Source: Caenibius sp. WL
Lineage (GTDB): Bacteria > Pseudomonadota > Alphaproteobacteria > Sphingomonadales > Sphingomonadaceae
Direction: 5' to 3'
Assembly (NCBI RefSeq): GCF_019803445.1
Contig: NZ_CP081844.1
Coordinates: 1,314,501-1,378,500 of the forward strand
Length of the DNA: 64,000 nt
Shown: piece after piece, positions 27,932-45,169 of the stretch
Position numbering within the stretch: the stretch's first letter is position 1
Layout of the letters: every line of letters starts with the position of its first letter
The notes under the pieces: model-generated
What the model saw: only the letters and a program-made list of their open reading frames with translations
Database searches by the model: none
What the model was told of the DNA's origin: nothing
Position numbers and translations under genes: made by a program

Positions 27932-29125
27932 ATGGGCCGGAAAGTGGAGCCGGCGCCGGTTCATATCGTGAGGTTGGCTTTGCTTGATACGCGTTCGCGG
28001 CTGGAGACAGCCACTTATGAACAGGCCGGCCTTGACGCGGCGGGTGTGCGTCTCGCGGTCATCGTTCCCACGCTGAATGAGAAGGACAATGTCGGCACGA
28101 TGATTGCCGCGCTCGATGCCGCCCTGGCGGGCATCGCGTGGGAAGCGATCTTCGTGGATGACGATTCCCGGGACGGCACGCCCGAAGAGGTTGAGCGGTT
28201 CGCCCGTCAGCGCGGCAATATCCGCCTGATCCGCCGCATTGGCCGCAAGGGCCTGTCCGCCGCCGTGATCGAAGGCTTCCTTGCCACCACGGCCCCGGTG
28301 GTCGCCGTGGTCGATGCCGATATGCAGCACGACGAAAGCAAGCTGGCCGCCATGCTGTGCGCAATCGAGCGAGAAGGGGCGGAGCTGGTGATCGGCACCC
28401 GATACGCGGACGAAGGCAGCACCGGCGAATGGTCGCAGGGGCGCGAAGTGATCAGCCGCTTTGCCGGATGGGTCGCCGAGCGGGTGATGCCGCAGCGGCT
28501 GAGCGACCCGATGAGCGGGTTCTTCATGATGCGCCGCGACCTATTCGTGGAAATCGCGCCGCGCCTGTCGGCCCTCGGTTTCAAGATTCTGCTGGATATC
28601 GTCCTGTCCGCCGGGCGTCCGCTCGCCGTGGCCGAAGTGCCATATACGTTCCGTCCGCGCCATGCGGGGGAAAGCAAGCTCGACAGCGCCGTGGCGCTGG
28701 AATTCGTCATCCAGATTCTCGACCGGATATGCGGCCGCTGGATTCCGCCACGCCTAATCCTGTTCGGGCTCGTCGGCGGGCTGGGGCTGATCGTGCATCT
28801 GGTGGTGTTGCGCACGGCGCTGGAGCTGGGCCTGCCGTTCGGCAATGGCCAGACCGCCGCCGTGGCGGTGGCGATCCTGTTCAATTTCGTGCTGAACAAT
28901 CTCATCACGTATCGCGATCGCCGCCACAAGACGCTGGGGGCCTGGCTCAAGGGTCTGGCGGGCTTCTATCTCGTCTGTTCGGCCGGTGCGGTGGCCAATG
29001 TCGGCGTGGGCGTGATGGTCTTCGCGGCGGAACCGCGCTGGTGGCTGGCCGGGATCGCCGGGGTGGCGGTCGGTTCGCTATGGAACTTCTGTGCTTCCAC
29101 GCTGCTGGTGTGGCGCAACAAGTGA
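27932..29125 (+). CDS. polyprenol-phosphate glycosyltransferase fused to a GtrA domain
   Basis: A 397-residue protein. Residues about 40-255 are a GT2 fold of the dolichol-phosphate mannosyltransferase (DPM1) type: VIVPTLNEKDNV, the FVDDDSRDGT nucleotide-sugar site, VVDADMQHD, and DPMSGFFMMRRD. Residues about 268-395 are a GtrA-like domain with four hydrophobic helices (FNFVLNNLITYRDRR). It would load a sugar on a lipid carrier at the cytoplasmic face. The start is uncertain: ATG 27932 is used but a GTG at 27969 is possible. It overlaps the next gene by four bases, implying a two-gene unit. Confidence 0.88.
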   Translation: MGRKVEPAPVHIVRLALLDTRSRLETATYEQAGLDAAGVRLAVIVPTLNEKDNVGTMIAALDAALAGIAWEAIFVDDDSRDGTPEEVERFARQRGNIRLIRRIGRKGLSAAVIEGFLATTAPVVAVVDADMQHDESKLAAMLCAIEREGAELVIGTRYADEGSTGEWSQGREVISRFAGWVAERVMPQRLSDPMSGFFMMRRDLFVEIAPRLSALGFKILLDIVLSAGRPLAVAEVPYTFRPRHAGESKLDSAVALEFVIQILDRICGRWIPPRLILFGLVGGLGLIVHLVVLRTALELGLPFGNGQTAAVAVAILFNFVLNNLITYRDRRHKTLGAWLKGLAGFYLVCSAGAVANVGVGVMVFAAEPRWWLAGIAGVAVGSLWNFCASTLLVWRNK

Positions 29126-30642
29126 TCGCGCGCGCAGGGGCTGCCTTTTCCGGTGGCAGGTTGCACTGGGCGGTTCCCGCTCTGCTGGTGCTGGCCGCTT
29201 TCGCGCTGCGTTTCTGGCAGTTCGGCAACCCCCTGATCCAGTCGGACGAGCAGTTCTATCTGCTGGCCGGGCAACGGATGTGGGAAGGCGCATGGATTTA
29301 TAGCGACCTTTGGGACCGCAAGCCCGTGGGGCTGTTCCTGCTCTATGCCGTGTTCGCGAAGCTGGGCGGCGGGGTCTATGTCTATCAGATCGCCGCCACA
29401 CTGTTCGCCGCGGCCACGGCGTGGGTCATCGTCTGCATCTGTCGGCGCTGGACTTCGGATCGCGCGGCCTTTTGCGCCGGATTGCTCTATCTCGCGGCGC
29501 TCAATCTGATCGGCGGCGATGGCGGACAATCGCCCGTGTTCTACAATCTGCCGATGACGCTGGCGGGGCTGTGCATGATCCGGGCCACCGGCCAGACCCA
29601 TCTGCGGTGCGGGGCGGCCTGGGGCGCGGCGGCGATGCTCTGCGCGGGAATTGCCATCCAGATCAAGTACAGCGCGGTGTTCGAAGGCGTGTTCTTCGGG
29701 CTGGTGCTGATGGCATGGCTGTGGCGCGCGCGTGTAAGGCCGGCGGCGTTTCTGGGTGGCAGCGCCGTCTGGGCCTTGCTCGGCCTGTTGCCGACGCTTG
29801 CCGCGCTGGCGGTCTATGCAGCGGCGGGCCGGGGCGAGGATTTCGTTTACGCCAATTTCGTCTCGATCTTCGCGCGCGGCGATGTGCCGCTGGGGCGGCA
29901 ACTGGGGCGGTTGGCCGATATGGTGTTGATCCTGCTGCCGGTGCTCGCGGCGGCGCTGGCCGGGCTGGCGTTGGCATGGCGGCGGAATGCCCCCGCCGCG
30001 CGGTTTGCCGCGCTGTGGTTCCTGGCATCGGCGTTCGGCCTGCTGCTGATGGGCGATTTCTACGATCATTATGCTCTGCCGTTGCTCCTGCCTGCGGCGA
30101 TCAACGCGGCGGTGCTGTTCGATGCGCCGGGGCGCTGGCGCTGGCTGGGCTATGGCGCCGCCGCCTATGCCGTGGTGGCAGGCGGCATGCATATCGCGGG
30201 CAACCGCGCGAAATACGGCATCGGGGCGGATCTCGCCCCGTTCGTGCGGGCGATCGGCATGCATCCGCGCGGATGTCTCTATATCTATCAGGGGCCGAGC
30301 AGCCTCTACTCGCTGACCGGATCGTGCCTTGTCACGCGCTTTGCCTATCCTAGCCATCTCAGCCACGTGAAGGAACAGGATGCCATCGGCGTGCCGCAAG
30401 GGGCCGAATTGCAGCGGATCATGATGCACCCGCCCGGCTTCGTCCTGATCGAGGCGGCAGCGGACAAGAACAACGCGCGCCGCAGCCGGGCGCAAATCGA
30501 GAGCGCGCTGGCGCAAGGATATCGGCCGGTGCTGCGTGCGCCGATCGGGCGCGACACCTATGTGCTCTATGCCAATCGTGCGCCGGGGGCCTCTGCGTTT
30601 GACTCCGGTGGATTGACGAAACGCGGCGGAAACACTAGATAG
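29122..30642 (+). CDS. GT-C family membrane glycosyltransferase (ArnT/PMT-like)
   Basis: A 506-residue protein with about ten hydrophobic segments and the first external loop SDEQFYLLAGQRMWEGAWIYSD followed by LWDRKPVGLFLLYA, the pattern of PMT_2/ArnT-type enzymes that move a sugar from a polyprenyl phosphate to an acceptor outside the membrane. The acidic pair in SDEQ is the likely catalytic site. GTG at 29122 overlaps the preceding stop (GTGA), and no ATG fits. With its neighbour it forms a donor-maker plus transferase pair, acting on lipid A, protein or polysaccharide; the target is unknown. Confidence 0.85.
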   Translation: MIARAGAAFSGGRLHWAVPALLVLAAFALRFWQFGNPLIQSDEQFYLLAGQRMWEGAWIYSDLWDRKPVGLFLLYAVFAKLGGGVYVYQIAATLFAAATAWVIVCICRRWTSDRAAFCAGLLYLAALNLIGGDGGQSPVFYNLPMTLAGLCMIRATGQTHLRCGAAWGAAAMLCAGIAIQIKYSAVFEGVFFGLVLMAWLWRARVRPAAFLGGSAVWALLGLLPTLAALAVYAAAGRGEDFVYANFVSIFARGDVPLGRQLGRLADMVLILLPVLAAALAGLALAWRRNAPAARFAALWFLASAFGLLLMGDFYDHYALPLLLPAAINAAVLFDAPGRWRWLGYGAAAYAVVAGGMHIAGNRAKYGIGADLAPFVRAIGMHPRGCLYIYQGPSSLYSLTGSCLVTRFAYPSHLSHVKEQDAIGVPQGAELQRIMMHPPGFVLIEAAADKNNARRSRAQIESALAQGYRPVLRAPIGRDTYVLYANRAPGASAFDSGGLTKRGGNTR

Positions 30643-30868
30643 AACGCAACCGACCGCTTCGGGAAAGGCCGCCTTTGCGCGGAGGCAGGCCAGGAATGGG
30701 GGCGGCGGGTTATCCTGAAACGCGACGTGAAGCTGCATGGCGGCCCCGGAAGGGGTGTGTGCCGTGCGGCCTTTTCGGCGTTTTGGGGCCACATTCCCGT
30801 GCGTGGCATGACATTTTCTCCGGGGCCATTCGGCGCCGGAACGACAGCGAAGAGGCACAATTCCTCCT
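30643..30868 (+). promoter_or_regulatory. rpoB leader region with competing stems
   Basis: GGCCCC at 30742-30747 could pair with GGGGCC at 30785-30790 or with GGGGCC at 30822-30827, giving mutually exclusive hairpins upstream of the rpoB start. A run GGCCTTTTCGGCGTTTTGG lies between. As rplJL is elsewhere, rpoBC must have its own promoter here, but no convincing boxes are seen. Confidence 0.35.
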
Positions 30869-35044
<4,176 letters not shown>

Positions 35045-35133
35045 GAGCAGGCAGGGCGGCGCCGGCCCGGTGCCCGCGCCGCCCGTCTCCTTGTTCCACC
35101 ACGACGATTTCACCCGCTTAGGGATGTGAAAAT

Positions 35134-39435
<4,302 letters not shown>

Positions 39436-39466
39436 GCGCTGCTGACAGCCTCAGGCTCGAACAAGA

Positions 39467-39497
39467 CCCCGCCGGACACGCATCCGGCGGGGTTTTT
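39467..39497 (+). terminator. rpoBC terminator
   Basis: CCCCGCCGGA, loop CACGCA, TCCGGCGGGG, then TTTTT; 31 bases past the rpoC stop. Confidence 0.95.
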
Positions 39498-39546
39498 GCT
39501 GGGGCGGCGGCGCGCGTATTGCGCAGGTTGATGCAAAGGAACCCGA

Positions 39547-40170
39547 ATGACCATCATGCAGGCGTTGATTGCTTTCCTGGGCGTTGCGGCGGTGGTGGTT
39601 GTCACGCCGGGGCTCGACGTGGCGATGGTGCTGCGGGCGTCGGCGGTGGGTGGCGCGCGTGGGGGCGCTCATGCCGCCGCTGGCATCACTTTGGGCTGCC
39701 TCATCTGGGGGGCTACTGTTTCGGTCGGGCTGGGGGCGCTGCTCGCGGCGTCGGAACTGGCATTCGGACTGGTGCGGTGGGCCGGGGCCGCTTATCTCAC
39801 ATGGATGGGCCTCAAACTGATCGCGCGCCCGCGCCAGACGTTCGAAGGCCTGCCCGCGGGGCTGGGGAGTCCGAATCCCGGCGAATGGCTGCGGCGTGGC
39901 CTGCTGACGAATCTGCTCAATCCGAAAATCGCCGTCTTCTTCATCAGTTTCCTGCCGCAATTCGTCCCCGCCGGGGCGAATGTCGCGCTGTTCTCGTTCC
40001 TTCTCGCGGCGATCTACGCCGCCATGGGGGCGCTGTGGTTCGCGGTGCTGATCGCCGCCACGCTTCCGCTGAGCCGCGCGCTGCGCCGCCCCGCCGTGAT
40101 CAAGCTGATGGACCGCCTGACCGGCGGCGTATTCGTCGCGTTCGGGGCCAGGCTGGCCCTGTCGCGATAG
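39547..40170 (+). CDS. LysE/RhtB family amino-acid exporter
   Basis: A 207-residue inner-membrane protein with about six hydrophobic helices. The family signature TPGLDVAMVLRASAVGGARGG lies in the first third, and NLLNPKIAVFFISFLPQF in the second half is also characteristic. Such proteins export amino acids or homoserine lactones; the substrate is not predictable. It stands alone behind the rpoC terminator. Confidence 0.9.
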   Translation: MTIMQALIAFLGVAAVVVVTPGLDVAMVLRASAVGGARGGAHAAAGITLGCLIWGATVSVGLGALLAASELAFGLVRWAGAAYLTWMGLKLIARPRQTFEGLPAGLGSPNPGEWLRRGLLTNLLNPKIAVFFISFLPQFVPAGANVALFSFLLAAIYAAMGALWFAVLIAATLPLSRALRRPAVIKLMDRLTGGVFVAFGARLALSR

Positions 40171-40197
40171 CCCGACAGCCGCTTTCCGCGCGGCCGG

Positions 40198-40326
40198 TCA
40201 GATGTAGCGCATCACAATCAGTGCAAGCGCAGCAACCAGAAAGCTGACCGAGAACCAGAACATCGCGCCAACGCCATGGTCGTCGCGGTTCGGTTCCAGG
40301 TGGTTCTTGTCGAATGGCCTGTACAT
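40198..40326 (-). CDS. 42-residue single-span membrane protein
   Basis: A small open frame: a polar N-terminal half (MYRPFDKNHLEPNRDDHGVG) and one hydrophobic helix (AMFWFSVSFLVAALALIVMRYI) at the C terminus. An unusually good site, GGAGGAA, sits seven bases before the ATG, which supports translation. No family is recognised. It lies downstream of, and on the same strand as, the GDT1-type exporter, 154 bases away. Confidence 0.6.
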   Translation of the reverse strand: MYRPFDKNHLEPNRDDHGVGAMFWFSVSFLVAALALIVMRYI

Positions 40327-40480
40327 GGTCGTTCCTCCGTGGGAACTGCACCCGGTATCGCCTGCTCGTTTGGCGCAGATGCCTGGAGCATGGTGGCAGC
40401 GGGCCAAGTGTACGCCTGAATCGCGTTGCGCGCCAGCCGTCCGGGGCTTTGCGCCCGGCCCCGAACGGCTGGCCAGCGGT

Positions 40481-41050
40481 TTAGAGCAGCCCCGCCGTCT
40501 GCAACAGCAACCACACGCCGATAACGAGGAACAGCAGCGCGGTCACGATCCGCACGGTGGTGAGCGGGATGCGCTTGATCAACTCGTTGCCGAGGTACAC
40601 GGCGGGGACATTGGCGATCATCATGCCCAGCGTCGATCCGCTCATCACCGCGAGCACGCTGTGGAACTGCGCGCCCAGCGCGATAGTGGCGATCTGCGTC
40701 TTGTCGCCCATTTCGACGAAGAAGAAGGCGATCAGCGTGGTGAGAAAGGCGCCGAAACGGGAAGGCCTGGCCTCATCCTCGTCGAACGTGTCGGGGATCA
40801 GCGTCCAGCCCGCCATGAGGATGAAGGACGCCGCCACGAGATAGCGGAACCATTGCCCTTCCAGCAGCGAGGCCGCCTGCACGCCCACCAGCGCGGCAAG
40901 GAAGTGATTGGCCAGCGTTGCCACCAGAATGCCCAGAACGATGGGCACAGGCCGCTTGAAGCGGGTGGCCAGCACAATGGCGAGAAGTTGCGTCTTGTCG
41001 CCGATCTCGGCCAGCGCGACGACCGCGGTGGAGGTAAGCAGGGCTTCCAT
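40481..41050 (-). CDS. GDT1/TMEM165-type manganese exporter
   Basis: A 189-residue membrane protein with six hydrophobic segments and the duplicated signature ExGDKTQ, seen as AEIGDKTQLLAI in the first half and VEMGDKTQIATIA in the second. UPF0016 proteins of this sort export Mn2+. A yybP-ykoY manganese riboswitch directly upstream supports that role. GGAG is seven bases before the ATG. Confidence 0.93.
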   Translation of the reverse strand: MEALLTSTAVVALAEIGDKTQLLAIVLATRFKRPVPIVLGILVATLANHFLAALVGVQAASLLEGQWFRYLVAASFILMAGWTLIPDTFDEDEARPSRFGAFLTTLIAFFFVEMGDKTQIATIALGAQFHSVLAVMSGSTLGMMIANVPAVYLGNELIKRIPLTTVRIVTALLFLVIGVWLLLQTAGLL

Positions 41051-41119
41051 GAAAATACTCCGGGCCGGGCGCGTAGCAAAACCATGACATCGCACCCCGC
41101 GCCCGGCAGGCGAGAGTGC
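41051..41119 (-). promoter_or_regulatory. expression platform hairpin before the manganese exporter
   Basis: On -, GCCGGGCGCG (41107-41098) pairs with CGCGCCCGGC (41073-41064), a perfect 10-bp stem ending three bases before the GGAG ribosome binding site (41061-41058). It is the likely output part of the riboswitch, controlling access to the start codon. Confidence 0.6.
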
Positions 41120-41253
41120 AACGCCATTGGTCTCGCCCGAACGGTGTCCCGTTCCCCATGCGCCATGGCCTCTCGACCAAGTATGTTGACGCGCGGGCCC
41201 GCCGTGCGGCGGCTGGCTACTCCCCAGATGACTGGGGCCGCCGATATGGCATT
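41120..41253 (-). ncRNA. yybP-ykoY manganese riboswitch
   Basis: On -, the leader contains the hallmark CATCTGGGGAGTAGCC, then CAACATACTTGGTCGAGAGG, then GGGCGAGACC, matching the conserved loops of the yybP-ykoY class as known from Escherichia coli mntP and alx. The closing helix P1 is AATGCCAT (41253-41246) with ATGGCGTT (41127-41120). It lies about 70 bases before a GDT1-type exporter, the classical target. Mn2+ binding should turn expression on. Confidence 0.87.
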
Positions 41254-41353
41254 CGGCGCGGCGTGACAAGCGTTTTGCCGCGCCCCCCGTGCGCCCTGGC
41301 CCTGTGCGCCGATTTCCCTTTCCCCCCGCCGCGCCGCGTCTTACAGCAAAGGC

Positions 41354-43009
41354 ATGACCGACACGCTTTCGATCACGCTCGCGCAACTCAATCAATCCGT
41401 TGGCGATATCGGCGGCAACGCCGCGCAGATGCTGACCGTCAGGGCCGAAGCCGGGAAAGTCGATCTGGTCGCGTTCCCCGAAATGCACCTGATCGGCTAT
41501 CCGGCTGAGGATCTGGTGCTCAAGCCCTCGCTGATCCAGCGGGCGCAGGCGGAACTGGAACGGCTGGCGGAAGCGACCAACGACGGCGGCCCGGGGATGC
41601 TGGTCGGCAGTGTGTTCGTGCGCGACGGGGCACTGCACAACGGCGTGGCCATGCTCGATGGCGGGCGGATCACGGCGGTGCGTTTCAAGCATGAATTGCC
41701 CAATTACGGCACGTTCGATGAAAAGCGCCTGTTCGCACCCGGCCCGCTGCCTGAGCCGGTGCTATTCCGGGGGACGATGCTGGGCCTGCCGATCTGCGAG
41801 GATATCTGGCACCCCGATGTCTGCCGGCATCTCGCCGAATTCGGCGCGGGGATGTTCGTCTGCATCAACGGCAGCCCTTATGAGATCGAGAAGGACGTGC
41901 TGCGGATGGAAGGCGTGGCCAAGCGCCGCGCCGCCGATACCGGCCTGCCGCTGGCCTATCTCAACCGCGTCGGCGGGCAGGACGAACTGGTGTTCGACGG
42001 TTCGAGCTTCGTCGTCAACGGCGATGGGCGGCTGGCATTGCAGATGGCCGACTGGACGGAGCAGATCACCCGCACCAACTGGACCCGCACCGCGCGCGGC
42101 TGGCACTGCGACCGGGGGGATATGGCGGAACTGACCGATCACCCGGAAGACATCTATTGCGCGATGGTCCTGTCGCTGCGCGATTATGTGAACAAGAACG
42201 GCTTTCCCGGCGTGGTGCTGGGCATGTCGGGCGGGATCGACAGCGCGATCTGCGCGGCGATCGCGGTGGATGCGCTGGGGCCTGACCGGGTGTGGTGCGT
42301 GATGCTGCCCAGCCGCTACACCAGCCGGGCCAGCCTCGAGGATGCGGAAGCCTGCGCCAAGGCGCTCGGCTGCCGCTATTCGACCATTCCGATCTCTCCC
42401 GCCGTGGTCGGGTTCGAGGCCATGCTGGCGGCCGAATTCGCCGGAACCACCCCCGATCTGACTGAGGAAAACCTCCAGTCGCGCATTCGCGGGGTCACGC
42501 TGATGGCGCTGTCCAACAAGTTCGGGCCGATGCTGCTGACCACCGGCAACAAGAGCGAGATGAGCGTCGGCTACGCCACGATCTATGGCGACATGGCGGG
42601 CGGCTACAACCCGCTCAAGGATGCTTACAAGATGACGGTGTTTGCGGTGTCCGAATGGCGCAACCGCCGCAAGCCGAGAATCGGGCTGGGGCCGGAAGGC
42701 GAAGTGATCCCGCGCAATATCATCGACAAGCCGCCCAGCGCCGAACTGCGCCCCGATCAGAAGGACGAGGATTCGCTGCCGCCCTATCCGGTGCTCGACA
42801 AGATCCTCCTCGGCCTTGTCGAACATGAGGAAAGCGTCGAGCAATTGGTGGCCGACGGTTTCGACCGCGACACCGTGGTGCGGATCGAACGCCTGCTCCA
42901 TCTGGCCGAATACAAGCGCCGCCAGGCTCCGCCGGGGGTGAAGCTGGGATCGCGCAATTTCGGGCGTGACCGGCGCTATCCCATCACGCACAGATTCCGC
43001 AGCGGCTGA
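41354..43009 (+). CDS. nadE: glutamine-dependent NAD+ synthetase
   Basis: Last step of NAD synthesis: amidation of deamido-NAD with ammonia drawn from glutamine. The 551-residue protein joins an N-terminal nitrilase-type glutaminase, with triad Glu43 (FPEMHL), Lys112 (KHELPNYGTFDEKR) and Cys148 (PICEDIW), to a synthetase domain with the PP-loop SGGIDS at 292-297 and TTGNKSEMSVGYAT. Length fits the two-domain bacterial form. Confidence 0.97.
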   Translation: MTDTLSITLAQLNQSVGDIGGNAAQMLTVRAEAGKVDLVAFPEMHLIGYPAEDLVLKPSLIQRAQAELERLAEATNDGGPGMLVGSVFVRDGALHNGVAMLDGGRITAVRFKHELPNYGTFDEKRLFAPGPLPEPVLFRGTMLGLPICEDIWHPDVCRHLAEFGAGMFVCINGSPYEIEKDVLRMEGVAKRRAADTGLPLAYLNRVGGQDELVFDGSSFVVNGDGRLALQMADWTEQITRTNWTRTARGWHCDRGDMAELTDHPEDIYCAMVLSLRDYVNKNGFPGVVLGMSGGIDSAICAAIAVDALGPDRVWCVMLPSRYTSRASLEDAEACAKALGCRYSTIPISPAVVGFEAMLAAEFAGTTPDLTEENLQSRIRGVTLMALSNKFGPMLLTTGNKSEMSVGYATIYGDMAGGYNPLKDAYKMTVFAVSEWRNRRKPRIGLGPEGEVIPRNIIDKPPSAELRPDQKDEDSLPPYPVLDKILLGLVEHEESVEQLVADGFDRDTVVRIERLLHLAEYKRRQAPPGVKLGSRNFGRDRRYPITHRFRSG

Positions 43010-43114
43010 GGCGGGCAGGGCAACGCTTCGGCTCACATTCCACATGGTTCATTGCCGCGCAATTTTATGTGGGGCAGGATGGGCGCACGATTGCGTACCT
43101 GCCGGAGTGTTGTG

Positions 43115-43621
43115 ATGCGGTATCTTGCCTGTCTGCTAGCGCCCGCCCTGATGCTGGGCGGCTGTTCGGTCCTGGTTCCGCGAACCGCGCCGCCGCCCGA
43201 TGCGGCGGGATCGTGGAACACGGCAGGGCAAACGCCGCCGCCGAGTACAGTGCCCAACACCGGCGCGCCGAACATGGGCGGCAATACCGCGACCGGCGCC
43301 CCCATGGTGTTGCAGGGCGAATGGCGTGTCGGTTCGATCGATGGCAAAGTGATCGAATTGCCCCATGCCATCACGGTGACGATCGATCCGGCGATGATCA
43401 ACGTCCGTTCGGGCTGTGTCGCCATTGCCTGGAACTACACCGCCGCGGGTTCGACGATCACCACCCGCTATGCCCCGGTGATGAGCTGCATGCGCGGCTA
43501 TTTCCCGCAGGAGCAGGCGCTGTTCAATGCGCTGTCGGGGCCGATGCAGGCCCACCGCACGTCCAGCGGCGGGCTGGAACTGACGGGCAACGGGCACCGG
43601 GTTCTGCTTTTCAGCCAATGA
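43115..43621 (+). CDS. lipoprotein with META/HslJ-like domain
   Basis: A 168-residue protein with signal peptide and lipobox LMLGGC. A Pro/Asn/Gly-rich linker is followed by a domain (about 70-168: LQGEWRVGSIDGKVIE, VTIDPAMINVRSGCVAIAWNY, YAPVMSCMRG) that resembles the META domain, in which the WxL-ID and GCN-like turns recur. Function of META lipoproteins is unclear. GTG 43112 or ATG 43115 could start it; a GGAG site lies upstream. It sits between nadE and gltX on the same strand. Confidence 0.78.
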   Translation: MRYLACLLAPALMLGGCSVLVPRTAPPPDAAGSWNTAGQTPPPSTVPNTGAPNMGGNTATGAPMVLQGEWRVGSIDGKVIELPHAITVTIDPAMINVRSGCVAIAWNYTAAGSTITTRYAPVMSCMRGYFPQEQALFNALSGPMQAHRTSSGGLELTGNGHRVLLFSQ

Positions 43622-43652
43622 CAGAACGCCTGCGGGCGGCTAGGGCGCGGGG

Positions 43653-44981
43653 ATGACTGTCATCACCCGTTTCGCTCCTTCGCCCACCGGGCGGCTCCAT
43701 GTCGGCAATATCCGCACCGCGCTGCATAACTGGATGCTGGCGAAGAAGCAGGGTGGGCGCTTCCTGCTGCGGATCGACGACACCGATGCCGAACGCAGCC
43801 GGGAAGACTATGTCGATGCGATCCGCGCCGATCTCGCCTGGCTGGGGCTCGACCCCGACGGGGAGGAGCGGCAGTCGCAGCGTTTCGCGCTTTACGAAGC
43901 GGCGTTCGCCCGGCTGGTGGAACAGGGGCGGATCTATCGCTGCTATGAAACGGCGCAGGAACTGGACCTGAAGCGCAAGGTTCTGCTGGGGCGCGGCCTG
44001 CCGCCGATCTATGACCGGGCGGCGCTGCGCCTGACCGAGGCGGACCACGCGGCCAAGGCCGCCGAAGGCATCGCCCCGCACTGGCGCTTCCAGCTCGATC
44101 ATGGCGAGCAATTGGCTTGGGAAGACGGGATTCGCGGACCCCAGCATTTCGATCCGGCGCAACTGTCCGATCCGGTGGTTCGCCGCGCGGATGGAAGCTG
44201 GCTCTACATGCTGCCCAGCGTGATCGACGATATCGATATGGGCGTGACGGATGTCCTGCGCGGGGAAGACCATGTGTCGAACACGGCGGTGCAATTGCAG
44301 ATGTTCACCGCATTGGGTGCACAGCCGCCGCGCTTCGCGCACGAGGCGCTGCTGGTGGGCAGCGAAGGCAAGCTGTCCAAGCGGCTGGGCGCGCTGGGCG
44401 CGGACGGTCTGCGCGAACAGGGGATCGAGCCCGAGGCGCTGGTGGCGCTGCTTGCCCGGCTCGGCACCTCGCAGCCGGTGGAACCGGTGTTGGACCGTGC
44501 CGTGCTGATTGCCGGGTTCGATCTGGGCACTTTCGGGCGGGCGCCCGCGCGGTTCGACGATGCGGAATTGCAGCGGGTCAATGCCGCAATCGTTCACCAG
44601 TTGCCGTTCGCGCAGGTGCAAGGCCGCCTGCCCGCCGGGATCGACGCCGCCGGATGGGATGCGATCCGGCCCAATCTGGCGCATGTGGGCGAAGCGGCGG
44701 ATTGGTGGCGGGTCGTTACCGGACCGGTCGAACGGCCCGCTTTCGATGACGAGACCCGCGCTTATCTGGCGCAGGCCGCGCGCAGCCTGAACTGGAGCGA
44801 TCAGCCCTGGCGCGATCTGACCGAAGCTTTGAAAACCGCCACCGGGCGCAAGGGCAAAGCGCTGTTCCTGCCGCTGCGGCTGGCGCTGACCGGCCGGGAA
44901 CACGGCCCCGATATGGCCGCGCTGCTGCCGCTGATCGGTGAAGCCGAAGTGCGCGCGCGGCTGGAGCAGGCGGTGGGGTAA
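43653..44981 (+). CDS. gltX: glutamyl-tRNA synthetase
   Basis: Class I synthetase charging tRNA-Glu (and in many alphaproteobacteria also tRNA-Gln, later amidated). The 442-residue protein has FAPSPTGRLHVGNIRTAL with the HIGH motif as HVGN, IDDTDAERS, and the KMSKS equivalent in SEGKLSKRLGA. Many alphaproteobacteria have two gltX copies with split specificity; which one this is cannot be decided from the window. Confidence 0.95.
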   Translation: MTVITRFAPSPTGRLHVGNIRTALHNWMLAKKQGGRFLLRIDDTDAERSREDYVDAIRADLAWLGLDPDGEERQSQRFALYEAAFARLVEQGRIYRCYETAQELDLKRKVLLGRGLPPIYDRAALRLTEADHAAKAAEGIAPHWRFQLDHGEQLAWEDGIRGPQHFDPAQLSDPVVRRADGSWLYMLPSVIDDIDMGVTDVLRGEDHVSNTAVQLQMFTALGAQPPRFAHEALLVGSEGKLSKRLGALGADGLREQGIEPEALVALLARLGTSQPVEPVLDRAVLIAGFDLGTFGRAPARFDDAELQRVNAAIVHQLPFAQVQGRLPAGIDAAGWDAIRPNLAHVGEAADWWRVVTGPVERPAFDDETRAYLAQAARSLNWSDQPWRDLTEALKTATGRKGKALFLPLRLALTGREHGPDMAALLPLIGEAEVRARLEQAVG

Positions 44982-45046
44982 GTTGCGAGTGTAAAGCGCT
45001 TGCGCTTACTCCCGCCCGGCCTCCAACACTTGGGGCGAGCATTATC

Positions 45047-45160
45047 GCGCGTCCTTCGACAGGCTCAGGACGAACGGGGTGGTGGGCCTTGGAGGCCATG
45101 ATCTCCTAGAGGTGACAAGCGGCCACCTCCGTTCGTCCTGAGCCTGTCGAAGGACGCGCG
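45047..45160. repeat. REPIN-like inverted doublet between gltX and pyk
   Basis: Arms 45047-45078 (CCTTCGACAGGCTCAGGACG) and 45128-45160 (inverse complement), with 49 bases between. It lies between two convergent genes and ends ten bases from the pyk stop, so it may also act as a transcript end. Confidence 0.92.
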
Positions 45161-45169
45161 CGATACCTC

